NCBI GenBank assembly: GCA_015075185.1
Contig: JABTUW010000004.1
Span: forward strand, 558,001 to 622,000
DNA length: 64,000 nucleotides
DNA from: Anaerolineales bacterium
GTDB taxonomy: Bacteria > Chloroflexota > Anaerolineae > 4572-78 > J111
Reading direction: 5' to 3'
The notes beneath the pieces were generated by a model. It was not told where the DNA came from. It saw nothing but the letters and a program-made list of their open reading frames with translations, and did not search any database. Below, piece by piece: positions 42,101 through 51,218 of this stretch. Made by a program: the position numbers and the translations under genes. The stretch's first letter is position 1; every line of letters starts with the position of its first letter.

Positions 42101-43132
42101 TTAAGTGAGAGGGACACGTTGGATTACCTGGCGCAAAATTTCATCGGCGGTAATGCCCTCAGCCTGGCCCTCAAAATTAAGAATCAGACGATGGCGCAGG
42201 GCCGGCAGCATGGCTGCCTGTAAATCGCGGTGGTCCACATTGTGGCGGTTGTCAATCAAGGCCAGGGTTTTGGCGGCCAGGATCATGGCTTGCAAACCGC
42301 GCGGACTGGCCCCGTAACGGACAAAGCGGCGCACATAGTCAGGTGCAGTAGATTGATGGGGATGGGTTGCTTCAACCAGGCTGACAGCGTAGGCGGTCAA
42401 ATGGCTGGCAATTGGGACCTGCCGCACCAGGCGCTGCATGGCGACAATCATCGCGCCACTGGCCACCGTAGCCGGGCGGCTGTCGTCGGCGCCGGTAGTG
42501 CGGTTGGCAATCTCAATCAATTCGTTGTGGTTGGGATAGTTAACCTGAATCTGGAAAAAGAAGCGATCAAGCTGCGCTTCGGGCAGGGGATAGGTGCCTT
42601 CCATCTCGATTGGATTTTGGGTGGCCAGCACAAAAAAGGGCTGCTCCAGGGGATAGGTCGTTTTGGCTACCGTTACTTTGCGCTCCTGCATGGCTTCCAG
42701 CAGCGCGGACTGGGTTTTGGGCGTAGCCCGGTTGATTTCGTCGGCCAGGACGATATTAGCAAAAATTGGCCCCGGCTCAAAGCGGAAGAAACGCTGGTTA
42801 TTTTCATCTATGGCAATCATGGTCGTGCCGACAATATCCGCCGGCATCAAATCAGGGGTGAACTGGATGCGGCTGAACTCGCAGTGGATCACCTGGGCCA
42901 GCGTATGCACCAGCATCGTTTTACCCAGGCCCGGCGCTCCTTCCAGCAGGGCGTTGCCGCCGCCCAGCAGGGTCAGCAGCAGTTGGCGCACCAGCGTCTG
43001 CTGGCCGACGATGACCTTGCCAACCTCCTGCTCAATGGCAGCAACGGTCTGGCGAAAGCCGTCAACGGTAATTTGTGGCTCAACCGGCTTGGTTGTAGGT
43101 TTATATTCCTGCTCAAGATAGGGTGTAGTCAT
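42101..43132 (-). CDS. MoxR-family AAA+ ATPase
   Basis: 343 aa. Walker A GAPGLGKT lies after NALLE. IVGTTMIAIDE, the Walker B region IVLADEINRATPKTQSALLEAMQE, sensor 1 VLATQNPIEMEGTYPLPEAQLDRF and a C-terminal lid follow. MoxR ATPases act as chaperones that mature vWA-domain partners. Two vWA proteins and a DUF58 protein are encoded directly upstream in the same direction, so they are the likely clients. It is separated from the 907-aa vWA gene by 106 bases holding a palindromic element. Confidence 0.92.
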   Translation of the reverse strand: MTTPYLEQEYKPTTKPVEPQITVDGFRQTVAAIEQEVGKVIVGQQTLVRQLLLTLLGGGNALLEGAPGLGKTMLVHTLAQVIHCEFSRIQFTPDLMPADIVGTTMIAIDENNQRFFRFEPGPIFANIVLADEINRATPKTQSALLEAMQERKVTVAKTTYPLEQPFFVLATQNPIEMEGTYPLPEAQLDRFFFQIQVNYPNHNELIEIANRTTGADDSRPATVASGAMIVAMQRLVRQVPIASHLTAYAVSLVEATHPHQSTAPDYVRRFVRYGASPRGLQAMILAAKTLALIDNRHNVDHRDLQAAMLPALRHRLILNFEGQAEGITADEILRQVIQRVPLT

Positions 43133-43150
43133 TTATTTTTCCTCGAAAAT

Positions 43151-43215
43151 AGCCCTCACCCCCTACCCCTCTCCCACTGGGAGAGGGGAGTCGCACCAGC
43201 AACGGGGTGAGGGCT
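43151..43215. repeat. Nested palindrome AGCCCTCACCCC / GGGGTGAGGGCT
   Basis: AGCCCTCACCCC (43151-43162) and GGGGTGAGGGCT (43204-43215) enclose CCCCTCTCCCACTGGGAGAGGGG-type arms (43167 onward). It lies between the vWA and moxR genes; a degenerate relative is at 21683-21752. Confidence 0.8.
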
Positions 43216-43238
43216 TTTTCGTCGCTGGTGTGAAGCGA

Positions 43239-45962
43239 TTATTGGATGCGCAAGCGCCCCCAGCGCCGCCAGGCGATTTCAAAGGGCCACAGGATGAGCG
43301 CCGTCAGCAGCAGCCAGGGCCACAGTTCGATTTTAGATTGCTGATTTTGGATTTTAGATTTGAGATTTTCGAGCAATGAGGCTGGCTCTGCGCTCTGGGA
43401 TTCATTCTCTGGACAACCGGTAGCTTGTGATTGGCAGTCTGCAATCCGTAAAGCCTCACTGAGAGTGAAAGTGCGTCCTCCGGTGGTAGCGGCAATTTGG
43501 CGGAGCAAGTCGGTGCCGGTGCTTTCCAGGGGCAGACCATACTCCAGTGAATAGGTCACCACAAAGCCGGTAGTGGTGGTCTCTTCAGGCTCATCGCTGC
43601 GAGCCTGGATAACGCTTAAGCGGTAAGCGCCCGGATCAGGCAGGCGCACCTGCTGCTGGTAGCGACCCGGCGCAATCTGGCGCAGGGTGAGCGGAATTTC
43701 GCGCCCCCCGGGAGCAGTCAGGATGGCCTCTGTTCGCGCCAGATCAACCGTTTGGCCCGTGGCGCTAACTCCGTCAGCGGTGATAGTAACAACGCCATCT
43801 AAGCCAACCTGAGGGGTCAACTGCAAAAGGCCCAACCCCGGCGCAGGCAGAGTATAGCCAACCACCTGGCCCCAGAAACGGCTGGCTTCGGGCCAGCTTT
43901 GCCAGGCCGTGGCCCACTCTTTGCCCAGGTCCGAGGTCCACGTCGCCACGCGGCCCAGGCCATAACCCCAAACAGTGAGTAGCGGATCACCTGGCCCAAC
44001 TTGCAGGGCGACCTCAGCTCTGGGTTTGGGCGTCTGGGCCAGGTAGCCGGTGAGGGTGGGGAGTTCAGCCGGGTCTGCAGGGCTGGCGTTCTGCAGGCCA
44101 CGCAGGATGGGATGCGGGGCAAAGACAGACGGGCGGTATTCGCCTTCTTGCAAGGCGTTGCTGCGTAAGATGTCGCTCTCGGCGATGGTCAGGGCCGGCA
44201 ATTCATCCGGCACGGCGGCAAAATGGTAGCGTCCCCGGCCCCGCTCGGCCAGGTGAGTCAGCAATTCCTGGTCAGCGCCGGCGCCAATAGCAATTGAAGA
44301 CAGGGTAATATTGGCTTCCAGGGCCTGATCCACCACCGTATCGTAAGCTTCCAGGCCCTCAATGCCATCAAAAGATTTGCCGTCGGTCAAGAGTACGGCA
44401 TGCCGCGCCGCGCTGGTATTTTGCTGCGCGGCCAGGGCCGGCAAACCAATCTGCAGGGCCTGTAAAATCCGGGTCCCGCCGCCACCCGGAATGGTCGCGA
44501 TGTCGCGCTGAATTTGCAGCAGTTCTGCCCCGTCGCTGACCCGCCGGAAAGGCACAACCCACTGATACTCGTTGTCAAACATCAGCACCCCAATCAAATC
44601 CTGCGGCCCCAAAATTTCGGTGGCCCGGATTGCTGCCTCTTTGGCCATAGCCAGCTTGGTGGCCGGTTCGCTCTTTTCCAGCATACTGCCGGAATGGTCA
44701 ATGATCAACAGCAACGCCACCGGAGGGCGTTCCTCACGGGGGGGCGGTTCCAGCGTCAGCGGCAGCAGATCGGCCAGGGGCGTGTCTTCATAAGCGCCGA
44801 CGCTAAAGCTGTCACGCCCGCCCGTTACCAGCAGACCCCGGCCCAAACTGCGAACAAACTCCTGGACAGCGATCATTTGCTCCAATTTGAGCGACTGGGC
44901 CGATACATTGGCCAGAACCATGCCATCGTAAGGCTCCAGCTCCGACAGGCGAGTGGGCAGCTCGGCCGGACTTTTCCGCTCGGCGGCAAAGCCGGCCCGG
45001 CGCAGTTGCCGGAGTAATTGACTTGCAGGACCGGTCTCGTCGCTCACCACCAGAATTTGCGGCGGCAGGTAAACCTGGGTAAAAGCAGCCAGGCGGTTAT
45101 TGGCAGCCTGGCCGTCGGCTCCTTCAGCCGGCGCGACAACGGCCTCGAAAGTGTGCGGGCCAACCTCCTGGGCAGCCGTCTCAAAGGTAAACAGGTTCGG
45201 GCCTGGCTCCAATGAAACCACATCTTCGGCCAGCGTTGTTTCCCCCTGGGCCAGGTTGAGCGTAGCTTCGGCGGGGGCCAGGCTGTGGATTGTCACCTCA
45301 ACCCCAAACGTTTCACCTTGACGCAGTGTAGCCGGTACATTTAACTTGGTCAAGCTGACTTCATTTTGACTGCCGCGCCAGGTTTGCAGAGTTTCTTCGT
45401 CGGGCAGCAGCACGTCTACGGGGATGCCTTGCCGGGTCAGGGCCGTGATTGCCGCCGGGGTATCACCCTGATTGGCCAGGCCATCAGACAGCAGCACCAA
45501 GCGGCCCGGCTGGCCGTTGAGAAGCTGCTGGCCTGTCGCCAGGGCGGCAGCGAGGTTGGAGCTGTCAGGATTGAACGATGTATTTCCGCCCTCAAAGGGC
45601 GGGGCAGATTGATTGACGACAAAAGCCCGGTCGGCAAAGTAGAGAATCACACTGTGAGGCGACTCCTGGGCCAAACGGGCCGCTTCGGCGCGTAAAGCTT
45701 GTTGACCGGCCAAGCCCAGGCTGGCCGATTGGTCAACCAACAGGATTTGCCGCTCTTGACTTCTATTCTCTTGGGCAACAGCACCCGGCGGCACAAAAAC
45801 CGGGCGAGACAGGGCCAGGACGATCAGAACCAGGATCGCCAGGCGTAGTAGAAAGGCTCCAAAAGGTTTGAAGCGCCGCCGCCAGGCCAATGCCAGCAGC
45901 AGCAGCCAGAGCGGCGGCAGGGCGAGTAGGGCATAATGATTTTGCAGAATTATTTCCGCCAT
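43239..45962 (-). CDS. Large vWA-domain membrane protein
   Basis: 907 aa. Two N-terminal membrane helices (LLALPPLWLLLLALAW and LLRLAILVLIVLALSRPV) are followed by a first vWA-like segment (ILLVDQSASLG), then a glutamine-amidotransferase-like region. A second vWA domain has a complete MIDAS, LLIIDHSGSM (about 418-427). A C-terminal membrane helix (LWPWLLLTALILWPFEIAW) follows. It is similar in plan to the large vWA/GATase1-like proteins next to MoxR in several phyla. The tail just before the last helix, SKIQNQQSKIE, is encoded by AAATCTAAAATCC-type words. It overlaps the preceding gene by 13 bases. Confidence 0.85.
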   Translation of the reverse strand: MAEIILQNHYALLALPPLWLLLLALAWRRRFKPFGAFLLRLAILVLIVLALSRPVFVPPGAVAQENRSQERQILLVDQSASLGLAGQQALRAEAARLAQESPHSVILYFADRAFVVNQSAPPFEGGNTSFNPDSSNLAAALATGQQLLNGQPGRLVLLSDGLANQGDTPAAITALTRQGIPVDVLLPDEETLQTWRGSQNEVSLTKLNVPATLRQGETFGVEVTIHSLAPAEATLNLAQGETTLAEDVVSLEPGPNLFTFETAAQEVGPHTFEAVVAPAEGADGQAANNRLAAFTQVYLPPQILVVSDETGPASQLLRQLRRAGFAAERKSPAELPTRLSELEPYDGMVLANVSAQSLKLEQMIAVQEFVRSLGRGLLVTGGRDSFSVGAYEDTPLADLLPLTLEPPPREERPPVALLLIIDHSGSMLEKSEPATKLAMAKEAAIRATEILGPQDLIGVLMFDNEYQWVVPFRRVSDGAELLQIQRDIATIPGGGGTRILQALQIGLPALAAQQNTSAARHAVLLTDGKSFDGIEGLEAYDTVVDQALEANITLSSIAIGAGADQELLTHLAERGRGRYHFAAVPDELPALTIAESDILRSNALQEGEYRPSVFAPHPILRGLQNASPADPAELPTLTGYLAQTPKPRAEVALQVGPGDPLLTVWGYGLGRVATWTSDLGKEWATAWQSWPEASRFWGQVVGYTLPAPGLGLLQLTPQVGLDGVVTITADGVSATGQTVDLARTEAILTAPGGREIPLTLRQIAPGRYQQQVRLPDPGAYRLSVIQARSDEPEETTTTGFVVTYSLEYGLPLESTGTDLLRQIAATTGGRTFTLSEALRIADCQSQATGCPENESQSAEPASLLENLKSKIQNQQSKIELWPWLLLTALILWPFEIAWRRWGRLRIQ
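43329..43371. repeat. In-frame (GATTTTAGATT)n word tract in the vWA gene
   Basis: GATTTTAGATTGCTGATTTT, then GGATTTTAGATTTGAGATTTT on the plus strand: one word of about 11 bases repeated three to four times. It encodes the Lys/Gln/Ser stretch before the last membrane helix. Confidence 0.7.
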
Positions 45963-47830
45963 GCCAACTGTCCTTCAAGGATCATCACCACTGCAACCAA
46001 ACCTGCCAGCCAGGGCCAGATTTCGTAATATTCGATCTCCGGGGGGAGGGTTTTTAGTGTTGCGGGTTGCAGATTAAAGGTTTCAGGTTGAAGCTGCGGG
46101 GTAAGATTTGACTCCAGCGCCGAGCCGGCGTGAACGGCAAAACCGGCGACAAGTTCCCTTTGGTCATTATAAATTTTGTACAGGCCAGGCAGTTGCGTCT
46201 GGGCAAAGCGGCCGCCTGACCCGACCATTTGCAGGGGCGAGAGCCGGCGTCCCCCTGGAATCTCCACACTGAAGTTGCCGTTGATAACTATCGGTTCACC
46301 CAGCGGCAACACTGGCTGCGGCGCAGGCGAGAGGAGGGTTTGCAGGGTATTGGCCATCAACAAGGGCAGGGCCAGCCGGGCCGTTAGATTGCTGGCGTTA
46401 GCCCCTAAATCAAAGGCCCAGACCATCAACCGGCTGCCGCCGGTCGCACCGTGAAAGATAAGCGGCTGCCCGGCGGCTTCATCCGACCCGCTCGCGGCTC
46501 GTAGGTCCACATCGGCCCATTTGGGCAGAACGACCCGGAGGACACGATTAAAATAGACCCCTGACAGGTCAACTCCGGCCAGGAGGGCTGAACCGGTCGC
46601 GGGGTCGGGGCGCTGGTTGCGGCTGAAATTGTCGGCGGGCAGGAGAGGGTGTCCTAACGGCGGGTTGACCACGAGCAGATTGCCTCTGGGCCAGGCGGTC
46701 AAATCTAAGGGCAGCCCCTGCCCCTCGAATACGGTCAGGTCAAACGCAGCGGTGTCGTGGGCTCGAGCGGAAGGAGTCTCAACGGTTAACTCCAGGCCGG
46801 GCTGGGCTTCCAGGGCGCGGGCCAGATTATCGGGGGTATCGGATACGAGTAAGACCCGGTGGCGGTTGGTATCTCGCAGCAGCAACTCGGCTCGATTATC
46901 AAAAGGAAGCACATCAGCTTCGACCAGTTCCACCCGCGCCGTTTCCGCCGACTCGGGCAGTGTCCAGACCCAGGCGGTTTCACCCTGCGGCTGGAGCTGC
47001 ACCGTTGTTTCGTCAAAGAGATGTTCCCCGGCAAAAACCTGCACGGTTCGAGCGACGGCGATATCGCTGTAGTTGATCACCCGGGCAAAAAGGCGGTGGC
47101 GGCCATCGGGCAGGGGACGGGACGAGACGTTGAGGAGGGCCTGATTGGAAGGCTGGAGCGTTGGAAGATTGGAAGGGATGATTTGCCAGTCAATAGGAGC
47201 CGAAACAGGTGGGAGGGAGTCGGGTTGGATCGTGTAGTCACCGTCCGTGAGGACGGTGATCTGATTGAGCCGGTTGGGATCCAGCAGGCCGTCGGCCAGG
47301 GTCAGGGCGGCGTGAAAGTCAGCGCCGGTAGCGCCGGGGACAAGATTATCCAGGGTTGAAAGGGCTTCGGCTTTCTGTGTCCCCATTCCACTGGACAGAA
47401 TTTCAGGGTAGGGGTTGAGGCCGATGATAGCAAAGGCGTCACGGTCGCTCAGGGTCTGAATCTGGGCACGAATAGCCTGGCGGGCAGCGTCAAAACGGCG
47501 CACCGCTTGGCCAAGAGCGGCATCCTCGGCGGTCATGCTGGTCGTCGTGTCGAGGATAAAAATAGCCTGGCGCGGCTGGTCAAGCAAAAAGGAAAAGACG
47601 GGTCGAGCCAGGGCCAGCGTCAGAGCGGTGGCACTGAGCAATTGCAGCATCAGCATAAGCGATAAGGGGATGCTGCGCGGCAGCGCTCCCTGCTTTTTTT
47701 GCTGTAAATCTCGCCACAAGCGCAAACTGGGGATGGGCAGTTGTTCCCGCCGGTTGCGTAATAAATGCAAGATCAAGATGATGGGCAAGGTCAGCAGGCC
47801 CAGAGCGGCGATGGGAACTAAAAAATTCAC
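45950..47830 (-). CDS. BatA-like vWA-domain membrane protein
   Basis: The GTG at 47830 overlaps the DUF58 stop (GTGA), giving 626 aa and an N-terminal NFLVPIAALGLLTLPIILILHLLRNRR, the usual BatA-type opening. A vWA domain begins at AIFILDTTTSM, with DxTxS instead of DxSxS at the metal site. A second membrane anchor is near the end (LAGLVAVVMILEG). Two stretches, LPTLQPSNQALLN and QPETFNLQPATLKT, are encoded by repeated words and look inserted. Clients of MoxR are commonly of this type. Confidence 0.85.
   Translation of the reverse strand: MNFLVPIAALGLLTLPIILILHLLRNRREQLPIPSLRLWRDLQQKKQGALPRSIPLSLMLMLQLLSATALTLALARPVFSFLLDQPRQAIFILDTTTSMTAEDAALGQAVRRFDAARQAIRAQIQTLSDRDAFAIIGLNPYPEILSSGMGTQKAEALSTLDNLVPGATGADFHAALTLADGLLDPNRLNQITVLTDGDYTIQPDSLPPVSAPIDWQIIPSNLPTLQPSNQALLNVSSRPLPDGRHRLFARVINYSDIAVARTVQVFAGEHLFDETTVQLQPQGETAWVWTLPESAETARVELVEADVLPFDNRAELLLRDTNRHRVLLVSDTPDNLARALEAQPGLELTVETPSARAHDTAAFDLTVFEGQGLPLDLTAWPRGNLLVVNPPLGHPLLPADNFSRNQRPDPATGSALLAGVDLSGVYFNRVLRVVLPKWADVDLRAASGSDEAAGQPLIFHGATGGSRLMVWAFDLGANASNLTARLALPLLMANTLQTLLSPAPQPVLPLGEPIVINGNFSVEIPGGRRLSPLQMVGSGGRFAQTQLPGLYKIYNDQRELVAGFAVHAGSALESNLTPQLQPETFNLQPATLKTLPPEIEYYEIWPWLAGLVAVVMILEGQLAWRK
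46057..46099. repeat. In-frame GGTTGCAG / GGTTTCAGG word tract
   Basis: Plus-strand words GTTGCGGGTTGCAGATTAAA and GGTTTCAGGTTGAAGC repeat the GGTT(G/T)CAG unit and encode QPETFNLQPATLK in the BatA-like protein. Confidence 0.6.
47144..47177. repeat. In-frame TTGGAAG word tract
   Basis: ATTGGAAGGCTGGAGCG followed by TTGGAAGATTGGAAGG: four copies of a TTGGAAG-like unit. Encodes NLPTLQPSNQA in the BatA-like protein; the unit resembles that at 3344-3381. Confidence 0.6.
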
Positions 47831-48834
47831 TGGACTATTCCTCGCTGGCGCAGGTAAGGGATGATGGCTTGCTCCAAGGGCCACTCGGCCAGGATGCGGG
47901 CATACGTCGCGCCGCGCTGGGCGCAGGCCGATTGTAGTTCGGCGCACCATGTGCGCACCCGCAGGCGGTATTGGGTCAGGGTAGCCTCATTCAGATGAAA
48001 AGGCAGGCTCTCATCGGTTTCGGTATCCTGCAAATCGTAGTCACCTTCCAGGGTAGGATGGACCTCCTCTTCCGTCAGGAGGTGGACGACCAGCACCTGC
48101 CAGCGCGGCGGAACGAGGTGGCGCAGGCTTTCGGCTAACTCACTTCCCCTTGTTCCCTCGTTGGAAGGGACAGCCGCGGTATCCAGCAAATCCGAAATGA
48201 GCACCAGCAGGCCGCCCGCCGGGTGGATGCGCGCATAACTATTCAGGCTGGAGATCAATCCGCCCGTCTCTAACTTCCCTTTAGCCGGGGGCAGGGGCGT
48301 GACTTGGGATAGGAATTTCAGGACAGGAATGACTCGCCGCTTGCCTTCGGTTGGGCCAAAGCTCTCGACCAAAGTGTGACCAAAGGGAGTAATTTCGACC
48401 CGCTCGCCGCCGGCCAGGCCCAGGTAGCCCAAAGCTCCGGCCAGCCGCCGGGCTGCGTCCCACTTGCTGTAGGCCGCCGGGCGCTGGTCAGACGACTTCG
48501 CGGCCGGTTTCCAGGCCATCGAGCGGCTGCAATCCAGCAGAATGTGGATGTTGACGCTCTGGGTCGCCTCGCCCAATTTTACAAACAGCTCCTCATGGCG
48601 GCCATAGGCGTTCCAATCCACGTGGCGCAGGTCGTCGCCGTGGGAGTAGGGACGGTGGTCGCTGAAATCGAGGGCTGGGCGCAGGTTGCGGCTGCGCCGC
48701 TCTCCCAATGGTGAGCCGCGCAGGGCCGGCACGGTGCGGAAACTGAGCCGTTCCAGCCGGCGCAAAAAGCCCTCGTCGAAGAGGGGCAGGGTGGATTCTT
48801 TTGGGTTACGGTTAAAGAGAGTTTTTAGACGCAT
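47827..48834 (-). CDS. DUF58 domain protein
   Basis: 335 aa. The DUF58 core motif GDDLRHVDWNAYGRHEELFVK (about 66-86) is clear, followed by a vWA-like fold (HILLDCSRSMAW). DUF58 proteins are found beside MoxR and BatA-type proteins and are thought to form a complex at the membrane. The GTGA overlap with the BatA-like gene shows coupling. The upstream side has no Shine-Dalgarno sequence but a (GTGATGC)n word tract, which is unusual for the start region. Confidence 0.88.
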   Translation of the reverse strand: MRLKTLFNRNPKESTLPLFDEGFLRRLERLSFRTVPALRGSPLGERRSRNLRPALDFSDHRPYSHGDDLRHVDWNAYGRHEELFVKLGEATQSVNIHILLDCSRSMAWKPAAKSSDQRPAAYSKWDAARRLAGALGYLGLAGGERVEITPFGHTLVESFGPTEGKRRVIPVLKFLSQVTPLPPAKGKLETGGLISSLNSYARIHPAGGLLVLISDLLDTAAVPSNEGTRGSELAESLRHLVPPRWQVLVVHLLTEEEVHPTLEGDYDLQDTETDESLPFHLNEATLTQYRLRVRTWCAELQSACAQRGATYARILAEWPLEQAIIPYLRQRGIVQ

Positions 48835-48839
48835 AGAAA

Positions 48840-48935
48840 GTGATGCGTGATGCGTGATGTGTGATGATTTTGTGTCTACTTTGTAACCTACAACCTGTCA
48901 TTTTCTCCCTACTCCTTACTCCCTACTCTCTACTT
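48840..48935. repeat. Two word tracts: (GTGATGC)n and (CTCCCTACTCCTTACT)n
   Basis: GTGATGCGTGATGCGTGATG (48840-48866 region) stands directly ahead of the DUF58 gene. CTCCCTACTCCTTACTCCCT (48905-48935) covers the stop codon of the next gene upstream. The second tract uses the same words as the palindromes at 60391-60468 and 60986-61048. Confidence 0.7.
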
Positions 48936-49154
48936 AAAAAACCGGCTCAACAGAGACAGCAAAACACTCAAAACAAGGCTGACCAGAATCATAGTGGTGA
49001 TCGGGAAAAAGCAGCTAAAACCGGGCCGCTCGATGCGAATGTCGCCGGGGAGACGGCCAAACCAACTCAGTCTGTCGCCAGCAAACCAAATAACCAGGCC
49101 GATAATAATTACCAGCGCGCCAATACCCACAATTGCTTTGCCTAGAGGAGCCAT
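48930..49154 (-). CDS. DUF2905-family small membrane protein
   Basis: 74 aa. AIVGIGALVIIIGLVIWFAG is the first helix. LGRLPGDIRIERPGF-like sequence (here FGRLPGDIRIERPGF) and a second helix, ITTMILVSLVLSVLL, are diagnostic of DUF2905. The stop codon TAG lies inside a GGGAGTAG word repeat. Function of the family unknown. Confidence 0.88.
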   Translation of the reverse strand: MAPLGKAIVGIGALVIIIGLVIWFAGDRLSWFGRLPGDIRIERPGFSCFFPITTMILVSLVLSVLLSLLSRFFK

Positions 49155-49225
49155 ACCTGTACCTGCGAAATCTCATCCAATTTGTCAGTTTCAAAAATTC
49201 AGATTAAGGTTTGAACCTTAACACC

Positions 49226-49253
49226 GGAGTGCAAAAGCGCACTTTTGAACTCC
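49226..49253. repeat. Hairpin GGAGTGCAAAAG / CTTTTGAACTCC
   Basis: A 12-base stem with one mismatch and a four-base loop (CGCA), with TAAGGTTTGAACCTTA just upstream. It lies in the 130-base gap between two divergent genes. Confidence 0.6.
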
Positions 49254-49284
49254 GAAAATCTCATCTTAAACCAAGGATTAGCCC

Positions 49285-49722
49285 GTGCACAGCGCCACCG
49301 AATCAATTGAAGTCAATGCCACACCGGAACAGACCTGGCAAGTTTTAACCGATTTGAAACGCCTACCGGAATGGTATGTTCCGGCCCAGACCATCAAAAT
49401 TGTCAGCGAAGGCCCGGTACGAGAAGGCTGGCAGTTCATTCTGGCCGTCAAAACGTGGTCGGGAGTGGTCTTGGATGCCCTGGGGACAGTGAAGGAATTT
49501 GACCCACCGCGGAAGAGTATTACCTGGCGCGGCCAGGCGACGGGCATTGCCGGCGACAGTCGCTGGCAAATCGTCGAGACTGATCGCGGAACGGCGCGCA
49601 TTAATCATACGTTCCAGGGCCAGGGCTGGCTCATGTTTCTCTCGCAGAAACTGGGCCGCAATCGCATGACCGTCCAGAAGCGTTTGACGAATTTAAAGAA
49701 CCTGATCGAAGCCGAAGTTTGA
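49285..49722 (+). CDS. SRPBCC-family (polyketide cyclase-like) protein
   Basis: 145 aa from a GTG start. The START/SRPBCC opening is SIEVNATPEQTWQVLTDLKRLPEWY, followed by IKIVSEGPVREGWQF and a C-terminal helix. The fold binds hydrophobic ligands in a deep cavity. The only gene on the plus strand in this cluster. Its stop codon TGA coincides with the first bases of a long palindrome. Confidence 0.8.
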   Translation: MHSATESIEVNATPEQTWQVLTDLKRLPEWYVPAQTIKIVSEGPVREGWQFILAVKTWSGVVLDALGTVKEFDPPRKSITWRGQATGIAGDSRWQIVETDRGTARINHTFQGQGWLMFLSQKLGRNRMTVQKRLTNLKNLIEAEV

Positions 49723-49819
49723 CCGCCAACCACAGACCGCCGACGGCTGCTAAACCACCCTCCTAACTCTCCTCCCCGGTAGGCAGGAAAGGCCGTCTGT
49801 GGTCGGCGGTCGGCGGTCA
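49721..49819. repeat. Palindromic word element GACCGCC / GGCGGTC
   Basis: GACCGCCAACCACAGACCGC plus CGACGGC on the left; GCCGTCTGTGGTCGGCGGTC plus GGCGGTC on the right. The GACCGCC word is tandem in each arm. It fills the gap between two converging genes and starts within the SRPBCC stop codon. Confidence 0.85.
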
Positions 49820-49820
49820 T

Positions 49821-51218
49821 TTATGGCGTAAAGTAGCGACGAATTACATCCCGTTTCTCCCAAGGATAGGCCAACGGGTCGGGACCAAGATTGCCGGGGT
49901 TCCGGTTGGCTGGCTGGCGGGCAAAGGGCGAGTCCTGGGTGCGCTCGTCGCCGGCTTCGGCGCTGAGTTCGGCCGGCTGCAAAACCCGTTCTTCCTGTTC
50001 CGGGTCGCTTTCCAGTTCCAGTGGCTGCCCCTCGACGGCTAACCGTTCCTCTTCGCTGGCAACAGCCTGGTCGCTGCCTTCCCCTTCTGCGCCCGCTCCC
50101 GCGCCAGAACCGCCTCCTTCCGGCGGCTGGTCGCCCTGATTTTCTTCGGCTGGAGCTTCCTGGCTCTCACCGGATTGCGACTGGCTGTTTTCCTGGGGCT
50201 GGCCGCTGCTTTCCGGCGGTGCCTGGGCGCTTTCCTGGGGCGCTTCCTGGAGCGACTCAATAGCTTCAGCCAACTGCTCCAGAGCCTGTTGAGCAGCGCG
50301 TAAATTGTCCTGGCTCAAAGCGCTGCTGCCGGATTGGAGCGGTTCGGTCAAATCCGGCGCGTTTCCGCCAACACTCTCGGCGGCCTCTTGCAGCGACTGG
50401 CCCAACTCACCCCGCGCCTGCTCGGAAAGTTCACCCAATTGGTCAGCCAGACGGCGGAGACCGGCCGCCGCCCCACTCAAATCGCCCCGGTCCAGGGCCT
50501 CGGCAATGGAGCGGGTAACCGCCTGGTCGCGCATGGCGTCGGCCAGGGCTTCCAGGGCCTGCTCAAGCTGCTCCCGGCTCAACGGCTGCTGCACCTGCGG
50601 TTCGGGTTGAAAAGGGGGTGGGAACAATTCGGCGTCGGGGGGGAGCACGGCGTCGGCCTTTGGCTCCTCCCAACTGGGTGGGAGTTCGACCGGGGTGGCG
50701 TTGGGTAGGCGAGGGCTGAGCGCGTCGAGCATGAGCAGCGCCGCGAGCAGCGCGGCCACGGCGATAAGCGCCTGCATTTCAACCCAGAAGCTCCGGCTAA
50801 AGCTGCGAATATGGCGGCGCAAGCCGATCAGAATATTGACGCTTTCCTGCAAGAGACGCTGCACAACCAAATTGTCAGCCTGCCCCGCTTTGCTAGGGCT
50901 ATCGCCCACTTCATAGGCAGTAATCAAGCGGGCGCGCAAACCCAGACGCCGGTCGAGCCGCTCGGTCATTCTGTTTAGCCGGATCGGCCGCATAGACCAG
51001 AGGAACGATAACAGGCCAACCAGCACCATGGGAATCAACCAAGCCTGCCAGCGCACCTGCCAACCCAGCCAGAGATAGCCAGCCATAAAGGCGATGGGTA
51101 CCAGCAGGGCCAGCCAGGCCGCGCGAACCAGCCAGAGGAGGACCCGCCGCCGCCAGAAGGCGCCGCGCAGCCGCCGTAAAGACCTTAATAGAGGAGGGGT
51201 ACTGGCCGCCTGGCTCAT
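49821..51218 (-). CDS. Membrane protein with a long Gln/Glu-rich coiled region
   Basis: 465 aa. A basic N-terminus and two close membrane helices (LLWLVRAAWLALLVPIAFMAG and AWLIPMVLVGLLSFLW) are followed by a third near 150-170. After this come about 280 residues of Gln/Glu/Ala-rich helix (LEQALEALADAMRDQ, LEQLAEAIESLQEAP). A low-complexity Ser/Gly/Glu tail ends in a conserved-looking PLAYPWEKRDVIRRYFTP. Resembles the DUF4175-like proteins found near MoxR systems. Its start overlaps the peptidase gene stop (51215-51218). Confidence 0.78.
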   Translation of the reverse strand: MSQAASTPPLLRSLRRLRGAFWRRRVLLWLVRAAWLALLVPIAFMAGYLWLGWQVRWQAWLIPMVLVGLLSFLWSMRPIRLNRMTERLDRRLGLRARLITAYEVGDSPSKAGQADNLVVQRLLQESVNILIGLRRHIRSFSRSFWVEMQALIAVAALLAALLMLDALSPRLPNATPVELPPSWEEPKADAVLPPDAELFPPPFQPEPQVQQPLSREQLEQALEALADAMRDQAVTRSIAEALDRGDLSGAAAGLRRLADQLGELSEQARGELGQSLQEAAESVGGNAPDLTEPLQSGSSALSQDNLRAAQQALEQLAEAIESLQEAPQESAQAPPESSGQPQENSQSQSGESQEAPAEENQGDQPPEGGGSGAGAGAEGEGSDQAVASEEERLAVEGQPLELESDPEQEERVLQPAELSAEAGDERTQDSPFARQPANRNPGNLGPDPLAYPWEKRDVIRRYFTP

